A stretch of DNA of 64,000 bases from NCBI GenBank assembly GCA_016180815.1, contig JACPAN010000005.1, forward strand, positions 1 through 64,000. The letters are read 5' to 3'. The stretch comes from Elusimicrobiota bacterium. GTDB lineage: Bacteria; Elusimicrobiota; Elusimicrobia; JACQPE01. Of the stretch, positions 1 through 8,770 are shown piece by piece. Positions within the stretch are counted from its first letter, which is position 1. Each line of letters opens with the position of its first letter. The notes below the pieces were generated by a model. The model saw nothing but the letters and a program-made list of their open reading frames with translations, was not told the origin of the DNA and searched no databases. The position numbers and the translations under genes are program-made.

Positions 1-549
1 GGGCTTGATCCGATCATGACGGCGGTGATTGATCCGACGGGACGCGTTGCAAACATGGCCCCCTGGTTTGAACAAAGCGTGATCGTCCACCGCGTGCCGT
101 TGTTGTCGGGGCAAACGGTGTACACAAAGCTGGGGAATTGGTTTGCGGGGGGGTGTTGCTGGGGGGCTCCGACGGAGTCGCCGCTCGGCGTTGTTTATAC
201 AAATGCCTTATGTTCCGTTCCGGTTCATTTGAGGGGAATCCCGCTTCATCCCGTGCAGCTTTATGAATCAGCGGGAGCGTTTATTCTTTTTTTAATCCTA
301 AACAGCGTCAAGGATAAATATAAAGGCCAGATTTTTGGTTTCTATATGATCGGTTACGGGATTCTAAGGTTTTGCATTGAATTTTTCAGGCCTGAGAGCA
401 CCCTCAAGGGTCCGAATCTTCCGGGATTGTCGTTCACTCAAACAATCATTCTGTTTTTGTTGATTCCCGCCGGAGTTTGGCTGATTGCGAAAGTGCGCCA
501 GGGCAAAATCAAAGTTGACGTTCAAGAGCCTGTGTCGAATTTAGTTTAA
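1..549 (+). CDS. lgt: Prolipoprotein diacylglyceryl transferase, C-terminal part (cut by window edge)
   Basis: Lgt moves a diacylglyceryl group from phosphatidylglycerol to the lipobox cysteine of prolipoproteins at the inner membrane. The frame is open from base 1, so the start lies upstream. Visible family features are the Gly-Asn then Gly-Cys-Cys-Trp-Gly loop at 133-165, corresponding to the GRxGCFxxGCCYG region of this Lgt subgroup, and the Pro-Leu-His-Pro-Val-Gln-Leu-Tyr-Glu motif at 241-267. Three hydrophobic helices follow (about 274-306, 334-390 and 439-489) and a short basic tail ends in TAA. The next gene starts 8 bases after the stop, suggesting co-transcription. Nothing in the visible half is broken. 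Confidence 0.9.
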   Translation, partial: GLDPIMTAVIDPTGRVANMAPWFEQSVIVHRVPLLSGQTVYTKLGNWFAGGCCWGAPTESPLGVVYTNALCSVPVHLRGIPLHPVQLYESAGAFILFLILNSVKDKYKGQIFGFYMIGYGILRFCIEFFRPESTLKGPNLPGLSFTQTIILFLLIPAGVWLIAKVRQGKIKVDVQEPVSNLV

Positions 550-556
550 TCGGGTC

Positions 557-853
557 GTGGGAAAATTCGTCATTGGTTTCTTAATCGGGCTTGCCGGCGG
601 GGCTGCGGCCGGATGGTTCGGCGCCGGGGTGGTGCCGCCGCCGAAAGAGCTTCAGAAAATATCCAAGGATTTTCAGGCCAAGCTGGAAAAAATGGCCGAA
701 ACGCAAATGAACAGTTTGAGCGAGCACGTTAAAAGAGAGCTGGATCGCCGCATCGATGAGCAGATGAAATCTCTTGACTCCTACTCCAAACAACGAATAG
801 ATCAGACCATCGAAGAAGAGAAGAAAACCCTCCGAAGCAAGCAGAAGCGCTGA
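557..853 (+). CDS. Small membrane-anchored coiled-coil protein
   Basis: 98 residues from a GTG start. Residues about 4-28 form one Gly/Ala-rich membrane helix. The rest (about 30-95) is highly charged with Leu/Met/Ile in heptad-like spacing, so a soluble coiled coil carried on an N-terminal anchor. I recognise no family. It begins 8 bases after the lgt stop and probably shares its transcript. The start is chosen because it immediately precedes the hydrophobic segment and no better one is seen; the Shine-Dalgarno is weak (GGGT just upstream). TGA stop. Confidence 0.6.
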   Translation: MGKFVIGFLIGLAGGAAAGWFGAGVVPPPKELQKISKDFQAKLEKMAETQMNSLSEHVKRELDRRIDEQMKSLDSYSKQRIDQTIEEEKKTLRSKQKR

Positions 854-871
854 ATTTCCGTCCTCTCCTGG

Positions 872-886
872 AAAAAGGCCTTTTTT
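872..886 (+). terminator. A/T-flanked GGCC palindrome, possible weak terminator
   Basis: A run of five A, then GGCC, then six T directly follows the small coiled-coil gene. It is a perfect palindrome with a T tract but has no loop, so it would be a weak intrinsic terminator at best. The remaining bases to 953 are AT-rich with an imperfect AATTTCGAATTTGAAATT palindrome and no clear promoter. Confidence 0.25.
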
Positions 887-953
887 GCCGCTAAGCTATT
901 TCTATTGAGCAGTTGATCGGCAATTTCGAATTTGAAATTTAAGATTCAAAATT

Positions 954-1637
954 ATGGTCATTGAACAATCAGAGGACCGGCGGCAGGAATTAAAACGCAA
1001 AGCCCTTCTTTTGCTGCTGTTGTTAGGCGGCGGGTTGATGGCTTTGGTGATTTCTTTTTTTTGTTCGGGCGGACAGGCGGGCAGGACTCAGGTAATCAAA
1101 TCAGGGCCCGTTCAGTCCCTGTACCGCAAGATCGACAAAATCGCAATGGCCACCATCGGCCGCCCGTTGTTTTTGGACGCGTCTTATTTTCAGAAGCCGG
1201 ATGAGTCATTGGCCATGATCGGCACGCCCGAGTGGCGGGCGCTTTATGCGCCGGATAAGCCGGAAGACGTGGATAAAAATGATTTGGTTCCCAAGTCCCT
1301 TGTTGTTCCCGAAGGCGGGGGAGAAGCGGGCAATACCCTGGGCGAATCTTCAGTCGGTTTAGCCCAAGGCGGGGGTATCCCAGTCAAGAGCAATTTCCCC
1401 AATAATATAGAGGAAGCATTAAAAGCGGGGAAATTGCGGCCCCTGGCCGGGGGCGGGGCGGCCAATAGCAAGAGGCCTGATCCGCCGTCGCGCCGGGGCG
1501 CTACGGCCAGGCCGGTGACCGTTGAGGAAAGCGGTTTGTTCCCAGGCCGGGGCCGATCAGGAGGCCGGAAGCCTTCGGGCAAGGCGAAAAGCAGTTCCAG
1601 ACCGACGACGCCGAGCACGGCGGCGCCGGGGCAATAA
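954..1637 (+). CDS. Single-pass membrane protein with Gly/Pro-rich tail, unknown function
   Basis: 227 residues. Residues 1-15 are charged, about 16-36 are a Leu-rich membrane helix, and the remainder is predicted extracytoplasmic. A short ordered-looking part (about 45-100, with Tyr-Arg-Lys-Ile-Asp-Lys and Pro-Glu-Trp-Arg-Ala-Leu) is followed by low-complexity Gly/Pro/Ser/Arg sequence to the stop. There are no catalytic motifs and no recognised family. Its layout (N-terminal anchor plus disordered tail) is shared with the next two genes, which suggests they belong to one surface or envelope assembly. ATG start, TAA stop. Confidence 0.6.
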   Translation: MVIEQSEDRRQELKRKALLLLLLLGGGLMALVISFFCSGGQAGRTQVIKSGPVQSLYRKIDKIAMATIGRPLFLDASYFQKPDESLAMIGTPEWRALYAPDKPEDVDKNDLVPKSLVVPEGGGEAGNTLGESSVGLAQGGGIPVKSNFPNNIEEALKAGKLRPLAGGGAANSKRPDPPSRRGATARPVTVEESGLFPGRGRSGGRKPSGKAKSSSRPTTPSTAAPGQ

Positions 1638-1765
1638 TAGGCCAAAAAGACGAAGGGACTCCCCAAAAATAGGACTAAAGTCCCCTGGTAAAAAAGCCGG
1701 GGCTGGGTTAAAATAGAAGCAATAGGATAAGCCTCGTTGATAAGGGGGTATATTCTTTTTAAGCC
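1638..1765 (+). other. Intergenic spacer with GGACT palindrome
   Basis: 128 bases between two same-strand genes. It holds GGGACT at 1655-1660 and the palindrome GGACTAAAGTCC at 1672-1683, the same motif seen at 3282-3293 and 8579-8592. A TAAAAT hexamer at 1709-1714 could be a -10 element but has no convincing -35. No RNA gene is seen. Confidence 0.5.
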
Positions 1766-3274
1766 ATGAATAGGAATTTTCTTTACCGTTCAGCGAATAT
1801 CAATGCGACTAAACTGATCGCCGGCGTTCTTGCCGGCGGCATCGGCCTGGGCACTTCCTTCGGGCTATTGGCCCGTTTTTCTACGCAAGGCTCGGTCATG
1901 AATTTTATGGGGCTTAAAAGCCAGGACGTGACCAAGAGCTTCCGCAAAACGCTGTACCGGACGGCCAATTCCGAGATCATCGAACAGGGGGCTTCTCAGC
2001 CGTCGGCGGTGATGGCGGTTCGGGGTACGCCGGGGAATTTGACCTATGATATTTCGTTCATTCTTTTCGGCAAGCCCAAGGATTGGACGGATAAGGCCTC
2101 GGCTAAACCGGATAAAGCCGCGGATGCGGTCTCGCCCATCGATTTGGTGAAAAAAGAGACAAAGCCTGTCGTCGCATCGAATGTCACTTCAACGCTCTTG
2201 GATATGGGCGTTGAGAACACCCTTGAGCCGCTGCCCTCGATCGGCGACACGGCGTCGGGCAATAGCAGCAAAAGAAACGTCGAATCTCCGGCTTTGGTGG
2301 GCGCGGAGAAGCGTTTAGCTAAAGCAACGCCCATGACCGAAGATGACGCCCGGCAGCGCTCGAACGCCCGGCCCAATTTGGAGTTCGCCAAGGGGCGTCA
2401 GGCCGTGAATCCCGGCATCAATACGGCGCGCGGCGCGGTTCAACGGCGGCAACGGCTTATTCAAGAATTGCGCGGAGCCGTCGCCTTGGGGCAATATGCC
2501 CTGGGCGCCAGCGACGCGGACAGCGCGCTTTCATTGAGCATGGCGCCGGTGGCGGGCATCAATATTTCCCCGGCCTTGGAAAATTTGGCTTCGCGTGGGG
2601 AGATCGGCGGCATTGCGGCTGAAAATGTGAATACATCGGCCGGAGATTTGCTGAATACTTTAGGCGGCGGATCGGGTTTGTTGAGCACCGGGGCGGGTCC
2701 CGCTGCCGGGGGCTCTGATGATTCCGGCGGGGATACCGGAGACACCGGCGGCGATGTATTGACTGATTTAGGGGACGTTGTTTTTGGGGGCGGCGGTTCG
2801 GACGGGGGCATTCTCACCGACCCCGGAGGATATCAGGGCATACCCCCTAAATACTATGACGTTCCTTTGGGAGATATCGGGGGGCTTCTTGGGGGCGGAG
2901 TGTTGGGCGGTCCGATCATTATTACGGGTACCGATCCGGTTTGCCCGATATGCCAAGGAACGGTTGATCTTGATCCTGGTTTGATCGTCGGCCCTGCGGC
3001 GCCGACCGGACCCATCGTTCAGCTTGATCAAACAAGCCTGCAGTCATCCGTTTCTCTAACCGATTTGCAAAGCTATTCAGCGCCGTTGGCGCTGAATAAT
3101 ACGACGACGATAACCGGAAGCAAGGCGACTTATTCCGGCTCCACCACGCTGCTAAACAGCGGACCGGCGTTGAATCAAACTTCCCTCAACAGCACTCAAC
3201 TCAACAGTCCTTCTTTGCCTGCCGCAGGCGGGACAAGCGCCATTCCCGGCGGCTCAAAAGGCTTCGGTTTTTAG
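1766..3274 (+). CDS. Membrane-anchored Gly/Ser/Thr-rich protein, unknown function
   Basis: 502 residues. After a short basic head, residues about 16-36 form one Gly-rich membrane helix or uncleaved signal. About 45-110 looks folded, with a beta-like stretch ending in Ser-Phe-Ile-Leu-Phe-Gly. The middle is charged and helical. The C-terminal 220 residues are Gly/Asp/Ser/Thr-rich, with two Cys in a Cys-Pro-Ile-Cys pair (about residue 393) and a run of Ser/Thr/Leu/Asn repeats at the end. No family is recognised. ATG start, TAG stop. It probably contributes to the same envelope system as its neighbours. Confidence 0.6.
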   Translation: MNRNFLYRSANINATKLIAGVLAGGIGLGTSFGLLARFSTQGSVMNFMGLKSQDVTKSFRKTLYRTANSEIIEQGASQPSAVMAVRGTPGNLTYDISFILFGKPKDWTDKASAKPDKAADAVSPIDLVKKETKPVVASNVTSTLLDMGVENTLEPLPSIGDTASGNSSKRNVESPALVGAEKRLAKATPMTEDDARQRSNARPNLEFAKGRQAVNPGINTARGAVQRRQRLIQELRGAVALGQYALGASDADSALSLSMAPVAGINISPALENLASRGEIGGIAAENVNTSAGDLLNTLGGGSGLLSTGAGPAAGGSDDSGGDTGDTGGDVLTDLGDVVFGGGGSDGGILTDPGGYQGIPPKYYDVPLGDIGGLLGGGVLGGPIIITGTDPVCPICQGTVDLDPGLIVGPAAPTGPIVQLDQTSLQSSVSLTDLQSYSAPLALNNTTTITGSKATYSGSTTLLNSGPALNQTSLNSTQLNSPSLPAAGGTSAIPGGSKGFGF

Positions 3275-3281
3275 GTAAAAA

Positions 3282-3311
3282 GGACTAAAGTCCTATTAAC
3301 AAAATAGGACT
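3282..3311 (+). repeat. Overlapping GGACT/AGTCC inverted repeats
   Basis: GGACTAAAGTCC (3282-3293) overlaps a second hairpin in which AGTCCTATT (3289-3297) pairs perfectly with AATAGGACT (3303-3311) across a five-base loop. The second stem is followed by TTTG. The two structures share AGTCC and are mutually exclusive. This may be a weak terminator for the upstream gene or a copy of the repeat also seen at 1672 and 8579. Confidence 0.55.
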
Positions 3312-3319
3312 TTTGCCCC

Positions 3320-3348
3320 TTGATAGTCACCTGTTCCGGGCTTAAAAT
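3320..3348 (+). promoter_or_regulatory. Candidate sigma70-type promoter
   Basis: TTGATA (3320-3325) and TAAAAT (3343-3348) are separated by 17 bases, close to the TTGACA/TATAAT consensus. Transcription would start near 3355, leaving a leader of about 100 bases before the GTG at 3453. The leader holds two small hairpins: CAGCC/GGCTG at 3389-3403 and GGTTG/CAACC at 3410-3423. Confidence 0.5.
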
Positions 3349-3440
3349 TAAGGTAGTTATGCAACCCTATTTGACGGGTATTTTCGGCCAGCCCGGCCGG
3401 CTGTGGAAAGGTTGAAGGCAACCCATGAACCGATCAGGGC

Positions 3441-3445
3441 GGGAG
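3441..3445 (+). promoter_or_regulatory. Ribosome binding site of the 3453 gene
   Basis: GGGAG lies seven bases before the GTG at 3453 and fixes this start, which places a charged cytoplasmic head ahead of the membrane helix. Confidence 0.6.
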
Positions 3446-3452
3446 AATCATC

Positions 3453-5309
3453 GTGGCTGATGAAAAAGAGGGGCATCATTCCCCGTCTTTCACCCGTTTG
3501 TTGCGCGGGGCTCAAGGTCCTGAAAGCCATGCCAAGGACGTTCCTAAATCCTCAACTCTGCACCGCGAACCGGTCAAACGGGAAGAGGAGAAAAAAAGAA
3601 AACCCATTGTTTTGCCTTTTTCCAAAGGCGAGGGCGAATCCGGCCTTTTTTCCATCGGTTACCGGGAATGGGCGTTTTTGTTCGGGTCGACTTTGTTGTT
3701 ATTCGGCGGCATGGCGGCGGTGCGATTGTTCGCCCCAAAGGAGCCTTCCTTGACGCCGGCGTTTGAGGTTGCGCCCACGGATATGGAAGAAGTGACGCGT
3801 CCTCCGGAGGGCAGCGAACCCACGGATGAAATCGTGACCTCAGCCGCTGGGTCCAGGGATACGACCCGCCTGGTTCAACCGCTTTCGGAGCTCGTCCCCA
3901 AACCTAAAGAAGACAAATCCAAGGCAGCAGGCGGTCCGCTCGATCAAACAAAAGAAAGTCCGTTTTGGGCGGGGCTAAAAGAAGCGGAGAAACAAACTGG
4001 GAAACCACCTCGATTACCCGGCATGCTGGGCGCATTGAATGCGGCTTTAGGCGGCTTGGGTGGGGCTTCATCGGCCGCGCCTCCGGTGAGGATTATGTCC
4101 GGGGATGAAATCGCCAGCCGTTTGCGAAATTTGCCTGCCGGATCTTCGCGCGGAGGACCGGGCGGGCGTTTGAGTTATTCAGGCGCTCAGAATATTCCGG
4201 GCATGGGCGGCAGCGGCCGGCGATCGAGAACAACGTCGAGCAGGGATGCGGTCAGGAAAGCGCGTGAAGCGGCGCGGCAAGCTTTGGGCGCCTTGCATGG
4301 GCAGCCCGAACAGACCGCGGCCAATGCCGCGGGAAAATTCGGCGAATCAACGGGCGGCCGCGAAACGAATCAAGGACCGGGCGGCGGAGCCGTGACCAGC
4401 GGGGATACGCCTAAACAGGATAAAAGCGAAGGCCCCAGCATTGATTACAAGATTGAACGCGATCCGATTGCGGATCATATGCGCAAAGCGCTTTTTGACT
4501 GGGAGCTTGAGAAGCAGAAAAAAAGGGACAATATTACTGATTGGCTTTGGGCTTATGATGCCTTGGGCGAGGGGTTAAAGACCATCGCGCAGAAAGGATT
4601 GGCCGAGCCGCTGGCGAATTTAGTCGGGGGCGCGGTTAATGCTTTAGCCGGCGACGCTCCGCCTGAACCCACGCAATTCGTTTGCCGTCGCGGACCGCGC
4701 TCAACGACCTGCACGACAAGCACGAAAGAGTTTTTAAGAGGCAAAGTGCCTTTGTCGGATGATGAATTAAAGACGGCGTCGATTATCGGCGTCGAACATA
4801 TGTGCGGCCGGGATCCGTGCGCGGATCCCTTCGGAGCGGACGCGGAAAGTTGCATCCCTCAGGTTCGGGTGCGCTATCAGGCCTCCTCGACCACTGAGGC
4901 GAAAGAGAAAAGCACCAGCACGCAGTGGCAAGAAAGCACGTTTACGCTCAACGGCGTTCGCTGCTCCGATATCGAGAGCGTTACCGGCGCGCGAAGGGGC
5001 GAGGATGACAGCGCCGCGGCCGCGCCCGGCGCCGGCCCGGGCGGCGATTCGAGCACGCCAACTCCTCCGGCCGTTCCTCCCGCGCCCACGGCTGAGGCGG
5101 TGGTTAATAATTTGCGCGATATTCCGGAATTCAGGGACCGGGTGACTACGGCGACGCTCAACGGCAAGTCCCCGGATGAGTTGCGGGATATCAACGATAA
5201 AGCTTTGGCGCTTGCGGCCATGGACTGCGCGGCTGCGCCGGTTCCTGGGGATTGCGAGTCGGACCGTCAAGCGCATATTCAGGAGTTGAACCGGCTTCTT
5301 GGTCTTTAG
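3453..5309 (+). CDS. Single-pass membrane protein with long periplasmic region, unknown function
   Basis: 618 residues from GTG. Residues 1-65 are a charged cytoplasmic head. About 70-92 is a membrane helix (Trp-Ala-Phe-Leu-Phe-Gly-Ser-Thr-Leu-Leu-Leu-Phe). The rest is predicted periplasmic: a Pro/Glu/Lys-rich linker, a Gly/Ser-rich stretch (about 190-330), an ordered helical and Cys-containing segment (about 340-510, with Cys-Gly-Arg-Asp-Pro-Cys and further Cys), an Ala/Pro linker, then a helical end carrying two more Cys. Head-helix-linker-domain order recalls TonB or GspC-like trans-envelope adaptors, but I see no homologous motif and do not assign one. TAG stop; the next gene starts 63 bases on. 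Confidence 0.65.
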   Translation: MADEKEGHHSPSFTRLLRGAQGPESHAKDVPKSSTLHREPVKREEEKKRKPIVLPFSKGEGESGLFSIGYREWAFLFGSTLLLFGGMAAVRLFAPKEPSLTPAFEVAPTDMEEVTRPPEGSEPTDEIVTSAAGSRDTTRLVQPLSELVPKPKEDKSKAAGGPLDQTKESPFWAGLKEAEKQTGKPPRLPGMLGALNAALGGLGGASSAAPPVRIMSGDEIASRLRNLPAGSSRGGPGGRLSYSGAQNIPGMGGSGRRSRTTSSRDAVRKAREAARQALGALHGQPEQTAANAAGKFGESTGGRETNQGPGGGAVTSGDTPKQDKSEGPSIDYKIERDPIADHMRKALFDWELEKQKKRDNITDWLWAYDALGEGLKTIAQKGLAEPLANLVGGAVNALAGDAPPEPTQFVCRRGPRSTTCTTSTKEFLRGKVPLSDDELKTASIIGVEHMCGRDPCADPFGADAESCIPQVRVRYQASSTTEAKEKSTSTQWQESTFTLNGVRCSDIESVTGARRGEDDSAAAAPGAGPGGDSSTPTPPAVPPAPTAEAVVNNLRDIPEFRDRVTTATLNGKSPDELRDINDKALALAAMDCAAAPVPGDCESDRQAHIQELNRLLGL

Positions 5310-5360
5310 ACATGACAGATTTTTACGGCGGTTGGGAACTGCATAGGGAAGGGTAAATTC

Positions 5361-5367
5361 GAGGAGG
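5361..5367 (+). promoter_or_regulatory. Strong ribosome binding site of the 5373 gene
   Basis: GAGGAGG is five bases from the GTG at 5373 and is the clearest Shine-Dalgarno in the window. Confidence 0.85.
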
Positions 5368-5372
5368 ATACC

Positions 5373-8300
5373 GTGCGTAACGCTAAGTTAAACCCCAGGA
5401 ATGGGATTTTTATTTTATTGGGCTTGATCAGCCTGGCCCTTGGGCCTGTGACTGTTTTCGCCGATGATCCGGCGAGTTCCTCTGAAATCAACGCCGTGGC
5501 CGGTAATTCCGCGGTTGTGGCCTATCCGTTATCCTCCGCTGATTTGGAAGGCGCTACGTCCGCCGAGATTGCAGCCATCGGCAGTCACCTTGAGATTTTG
5601 AACAATCGGCATGCTGATTGTTATTTAAGTGATGGATGGTTTACTTCCGGGCGATCCAATGCAGACGGCAGTGAATTAGATTGTACTGATGCCGGATCAG
5701 CTATCGGCGGAATCAATGCGATTAAAAGCGCCATTGCGGCCCGCCGAAGCTCGGCGGCATCCGGATCTACCGGAGGGTCCACTCCTGGAACCGGAGCAAC
5801 CGGCGGCGGGACGCCCGCAAGAACGACGACTCCCCGTCCGACGGGCGCCGGCCGTGCGCGCGCCGGGATCAGGCATACGGGAAGCAAGAGCGGCGGCGAT
5901 GCCGCCGAAGCCAGCGCAACATTCGACGGCACGAGCGGGCATGGATCGGGGACAGGCGGCACCACGACACCGGGTGCTACCGGAGCCGATCCTGCCATCG
6001 TTCCTGTTCGGGCCGATGGCCATGGAACGACCGGCGGCGCAACGCCTGGTTCAGGGCTGACCGGCAGTGGTCATGTAGCCGCAGCGCGCGGAACCGTTCC
6101 TCCTCCCCCGCCTCCCGGATCGCCGGGAGCCGGCGGCGTCGGTGGCAGCGGAACTTCAGGCGGCGGTTCAGCTTTTGCCGGCGGGCCGGTCACGGTTTCG
6201 CCGGCCGGCGCTTCAACGTTGGTAGGCGGATCTTCCGGGGCCACGGCTTCCCCGACCCGTCGCGTTTCAACTTCGGGCGCGCTTTCGAGTTCCGGCGCCG
6301 CGTCTCCGGATATGTCCCGAACATCTCCGGTTGTGGTGCGGGACATTCCCGTTAGCGCCATCAACGATGCGGATAAGCCTTTCGATAAAGCGTCTCTTCT
6401 GGTCGGCGTGATGCAGAGCTCAACCGGCACCAATCCCGAGGCCCGGTTGGCTGGCGCTCTTTATCTTTACGAGAAAAATTTGGCCAGCGGCGCGGCCACA
6501 GCGGCCCGGCATTGGGCCGGCGTCGTTCCCATGTGGGAGAGCTTCGGCAACAGGAAATTAAATTTTCAAATCGCGCCTACTTTGGCCTCAGGGGCCCGCT
6601 ATGTTTTTAACGTGCAGGTCCAGGCCGCTTCCATCGGCGCCACCGATTCTCCGGATCGCCGGGCGATTTTGGATCAGATCAGGCAGTATGAAGTTCTGCG
6701 CGATTCATTCACGGCCAGGCTCGGCGCCGTTGAGGCCGCTGTGCCGGTTAGACCCAGCGCCGCGAACAGGACTCAATTGAATGCCTTGATCAAGCGCGCC
6801 AGAAACCGCCGGGAAACGGACTCGGCCCTTCGCTTGTTCTTGCGCGTTGTCCCGGATGAGGACCCGAGCGGTCCTTGCGTGGGGCTTGATCCTGAATCAT
6901 TCGTCGCTTGCCAAACCGCGATCCGCGATGCGGCTCAGGCCATGAATGAATTGGTGACGGTCATGAACAATGTCACCAACAACACGCGATTTAACCGGTT
7001 GAAAGTTGACCCTGCCACATTAAGGGGCAATGAACGCATCAGGGCTGAAAAATACCAGGCGAATATTCCGATTCTGGAGCAGAAGCTGGACTTTTTGAGG
7101 GCCACTTATGCCGGCGGCCGGGACGCGGCGCAAGCCCGAATCAACAGTTTGAACCAGGATTTGGAGCGGCGTTTTGAGGTTGTGGTGAATGATTTCCGCA
7201 AAGCCTTTCTTGCGGATCATCGCAATGACTTGACTTTGGCTCACAATACCGCAAATTTTAGGCAGCGTTTAAGGAAAATCAGGCACGAGGTCCGGCTCCA
7301 AGGACGCGGGCATCCTGGCGTTGACGCTCAATTGACCGGGCGTGTCGTCACCAACCTAAACGACCTTAATGTTTATGTCAGCAGCCAAAGCTTGGCGACG
7401 GTTCAAGCATCAAGCATTACTGCGGAAACCGTCCGGTCCATCATGGCGCTTCGCCAGTATTTAAACAGCGTGACCATGACGTTCGTGGTGTACCCGTCGC
7501 GGGTGAAAGAAGAGATCAACGCCGGTTTGACGGGTGAAGGGTTTGCGGCCGGAGCCTCAAGCTCCACGCCGCGTTATATGATGGAAACTCTGCCTATATT
7601 CCGGCCCATCAGCACCAATAGCGCCACCAGCGACTCTTGGCAGTATATTGAGGCCAATGCCGGATCAAGGCCGATCTCGATCAGCCCTCTGAATTCTCCT
7701 TTCATATCCAGCCGGGATGTCGGCCGCGATTCTTCAGGCCGGGCTACGGGCCCGGAATATCGAGCGTTGGCGATTTTTGACGTTGGGACGGGCGCGGATT
7801 TGATGCGCCCCCGCGTCGTTTATTTCCGCGCGGATTCCGGCGACCGGACCAGTAATGCCAATATCCGTTTGGGCCGCGGCGCGGATTCGCCTTGCGCTTC
7901 GATCGAGAGCGCGGGCCTGGCTGCGGGACGTTATCGCTGGAACACGGCGACCGTCAATTGTTCGACGGGGCAAGTGATCGTGGCTCCGCCGCCGGCGGCG
8001 GCAGTGCCCGCAAGCACAACCACGGTTGTGGGCACGACCCCGGCAGCTCCGGCCAGACGCTCCGGCAGCGGCACTAGAAGAAGAAGCGGCAGTGGATCGG
8101 GCACAGCGACATCAACAACGACCACGACCACGCCCACACTGGGAACTCTGCCCTGCAATCCGCCCAGTCACCTTCATGACGGCAACTGCATGGATGATGC
8201 TTCAAGCAATCCGACTTGCGCAGAAAATCAACATTTCCATGCACGAACCGGTCTTTGTTACAGCGACTCCAGCACGTCCGGCGGTTCTTCGGTCGCGCCG

Positions 8301-8549
8301 CTGGCTAATCCTGAGCCCGGAAGCACGACGGCGCCCGTGGAGGCTTGCACAATTTCAATCAGCGGCACCAGCGCAAGCACGTATCGGGCGAGTTGCGGTT
8401 CGAATTCCGTGTTGTTAACCTCCGCCGGCGGCGTTGCGAACACATACACCGAATCAGGGAGCACCCCGCCATGGGGACATAAGCATACGTATGTGATTCA
8501 GGGCGATACCAGGAGAATTCTCAATCGTCCGGCCGGCTGTACGCATTGA
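5373..8549 (+). CDS. Secreted Gly/Thr-rich protein with helical core and Cys/His-rich C-terminus
   Basis: 1058 residues. A textbook signal peptide (basic head, Phe-Ile-Leu-Leu-Gly core) ends near Val-Phe-Ala|Asp-Asp, about residue 31. Next come a Cys-containing segment, a long Gly/Thr/Ala/Pro low-complexity region (about 125-330), and a mostly helical, Arg-rich core (about 340-700). The C-terminus (about 870-1058) is Thr/Ser/Pro-rich with two similar Cys/His units, Cys-Asn-Pro-Pro-Ser-His-Leu-His and Cys-Ala-Glu-Asn-Gln-His-Phe-His, each with a second Cys further on. Many Cys imply disulfides in the envelope or outside. The function is unknown. It is the last gene before the giant frame and probably part of the same system. 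TGA stop. Confidence 0.7.
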   Translation: MRNAKLNPRNGIFILLGLISLALGPVTVFADDPASSSEINAVAGNSAVVAYPLSSADLEGATSAEIAAIGSHLEILNNRHADCYLSDGWFTSGRSNADGSELDCTDAGSAIGGINAIKSAIAARRSSAASGSTGGSTPGTGATGGGTPARTTTPRPTGAGRARAGIRHTGSKSGGDAAEASATFDGTSGHGSGTGGTTTPGATGADPAIVPVRADGHGTTGGATPGSGLTGSGHVAAARGTVPPPPPPGSPGAGGVGGSGTSGGGSAFAGGPVTVSPAGASTLVGGSSGATASPTRRVSTSGALSSSGAASPDMSRTSPVVVRDIPVSAINDADKPFDKASLLVGVMQSSTGTNPEARLAGALYLYEKNLASGAATAARHWAGVVPMWESFGNRKLNFQIAPTLASGARYVFNVQVQAASIGATDSPDRRAILDQIRQYEVLRDSFTARLGAVEAAVPVRPSAANRTQLNALIKRARNRRETDSALRLFLRVVPDEDPSGPCVGLDPESFVACQTAIRDAAQAMNELVTVMNNVTNNTRFNRLKVDPATLRGNERIRAEKYQANIPILEQKLDFLRATYAGGRDAAQARINSLNQDLERRFEVVVNDFRKAFLADHRNDLTLAHNTANFRQRLRKIRHEVRLQGRGHPGVDAQLTGRVVTNLNDLNVYVSSQSLATVQASSITAETVRSIMALRQYLNSVTMTFVVYPSRVKEEINAGLTGEGFAAGASSSTPRYMMETLPIFRPISTNSATSDSWQYIEANAGSRPISISPLNSPFISSRDVGRDSSGRATGPEYRALAIFDVGTGADLMRPRVVYFRADSGDRTSNANIRLGRGADSPCASIESAGLAAGRYRWNTATVNCSTGQVIVAPPPAAAVPASTTTVVGTTPAAPARRSGSGTRRRSGSGSGTATSTTTTTTPTLGTLPCNPPSHLHDGNCMDDASSNPTCAENQHFHARTGLCYSDSSTSGGSSVAPLANPEPGSTTAPVEACTISISGTSASTYRASCGSNSVLLTSAGGVANTYTESGSTPPWGHKHTYVIQGDTRRILNRPAGCTH

Positions 8550-8769
8550 GATAAACCAACCTCGATCTCCGACGGACCGGGACTGAAGTCCCAAAAGTTC
8601 ATAGGTCTGACGACTCACTATTTTGGTACCGAAGGTCACTGGTCAAAATCCACGCCGTGGCGTATCTTATAGATGACGCTTGTTAAACCGAGCGTTGGGA
8701 TTGGGAGGGGAGAGAATGCTAATTGGGTAACGCTTGTTACGCGTTCTGAGGAATGCGCAACGGTAAGGG
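8550..8769 (+). other. 220-base leader region of the giant gene
   Basis: It contains the palindrome GGGACTGAAGTCCC (8579-8592), a hairpin GTAAC-GCTT-GTTAC (8727-8740) and, over the proposed start, GCTGA-CTCG-TCAGC (8778-8791), which could affect initiation. A weak promoter candidate is TGGTCA (8640-8645) plus TATCTT (8663-8668) with 17-base spacing. No tRNA, small RNA or recognised riboswitch is seen. Confidence 0.4.
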
Positions 8770-8770
8770 G
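8765..8770 (+). promoter_or_regulatory. Shine-Dalgarno AAGGGG deciding the giant gene start
   Basis: An in-frame TAA at 8764-8766 sets the upstream limit. AAGGGG ends five bases before the GTG at 8776, making that a better start than the GTG at 8770. The only later ordinary start before the signal peptide is ATG 8794, which lacks a Shine-Dalgarno. Confidence 0.5.

Noticed and set aside
3389-3423. Leader hairpins before the 3453 gene as a riboswitch
   Set aside because: Only two short stems, and no match to a riboswitch consensus that I know.
4767-5276. Long antisense and other-frame open frames overlapping the main genes
   Set aside because: They are Arg/Pro/Ala-rich mirrors of GC-rich coding sequence, have no motifs or ribosome sites, and overlap genes with clear features.
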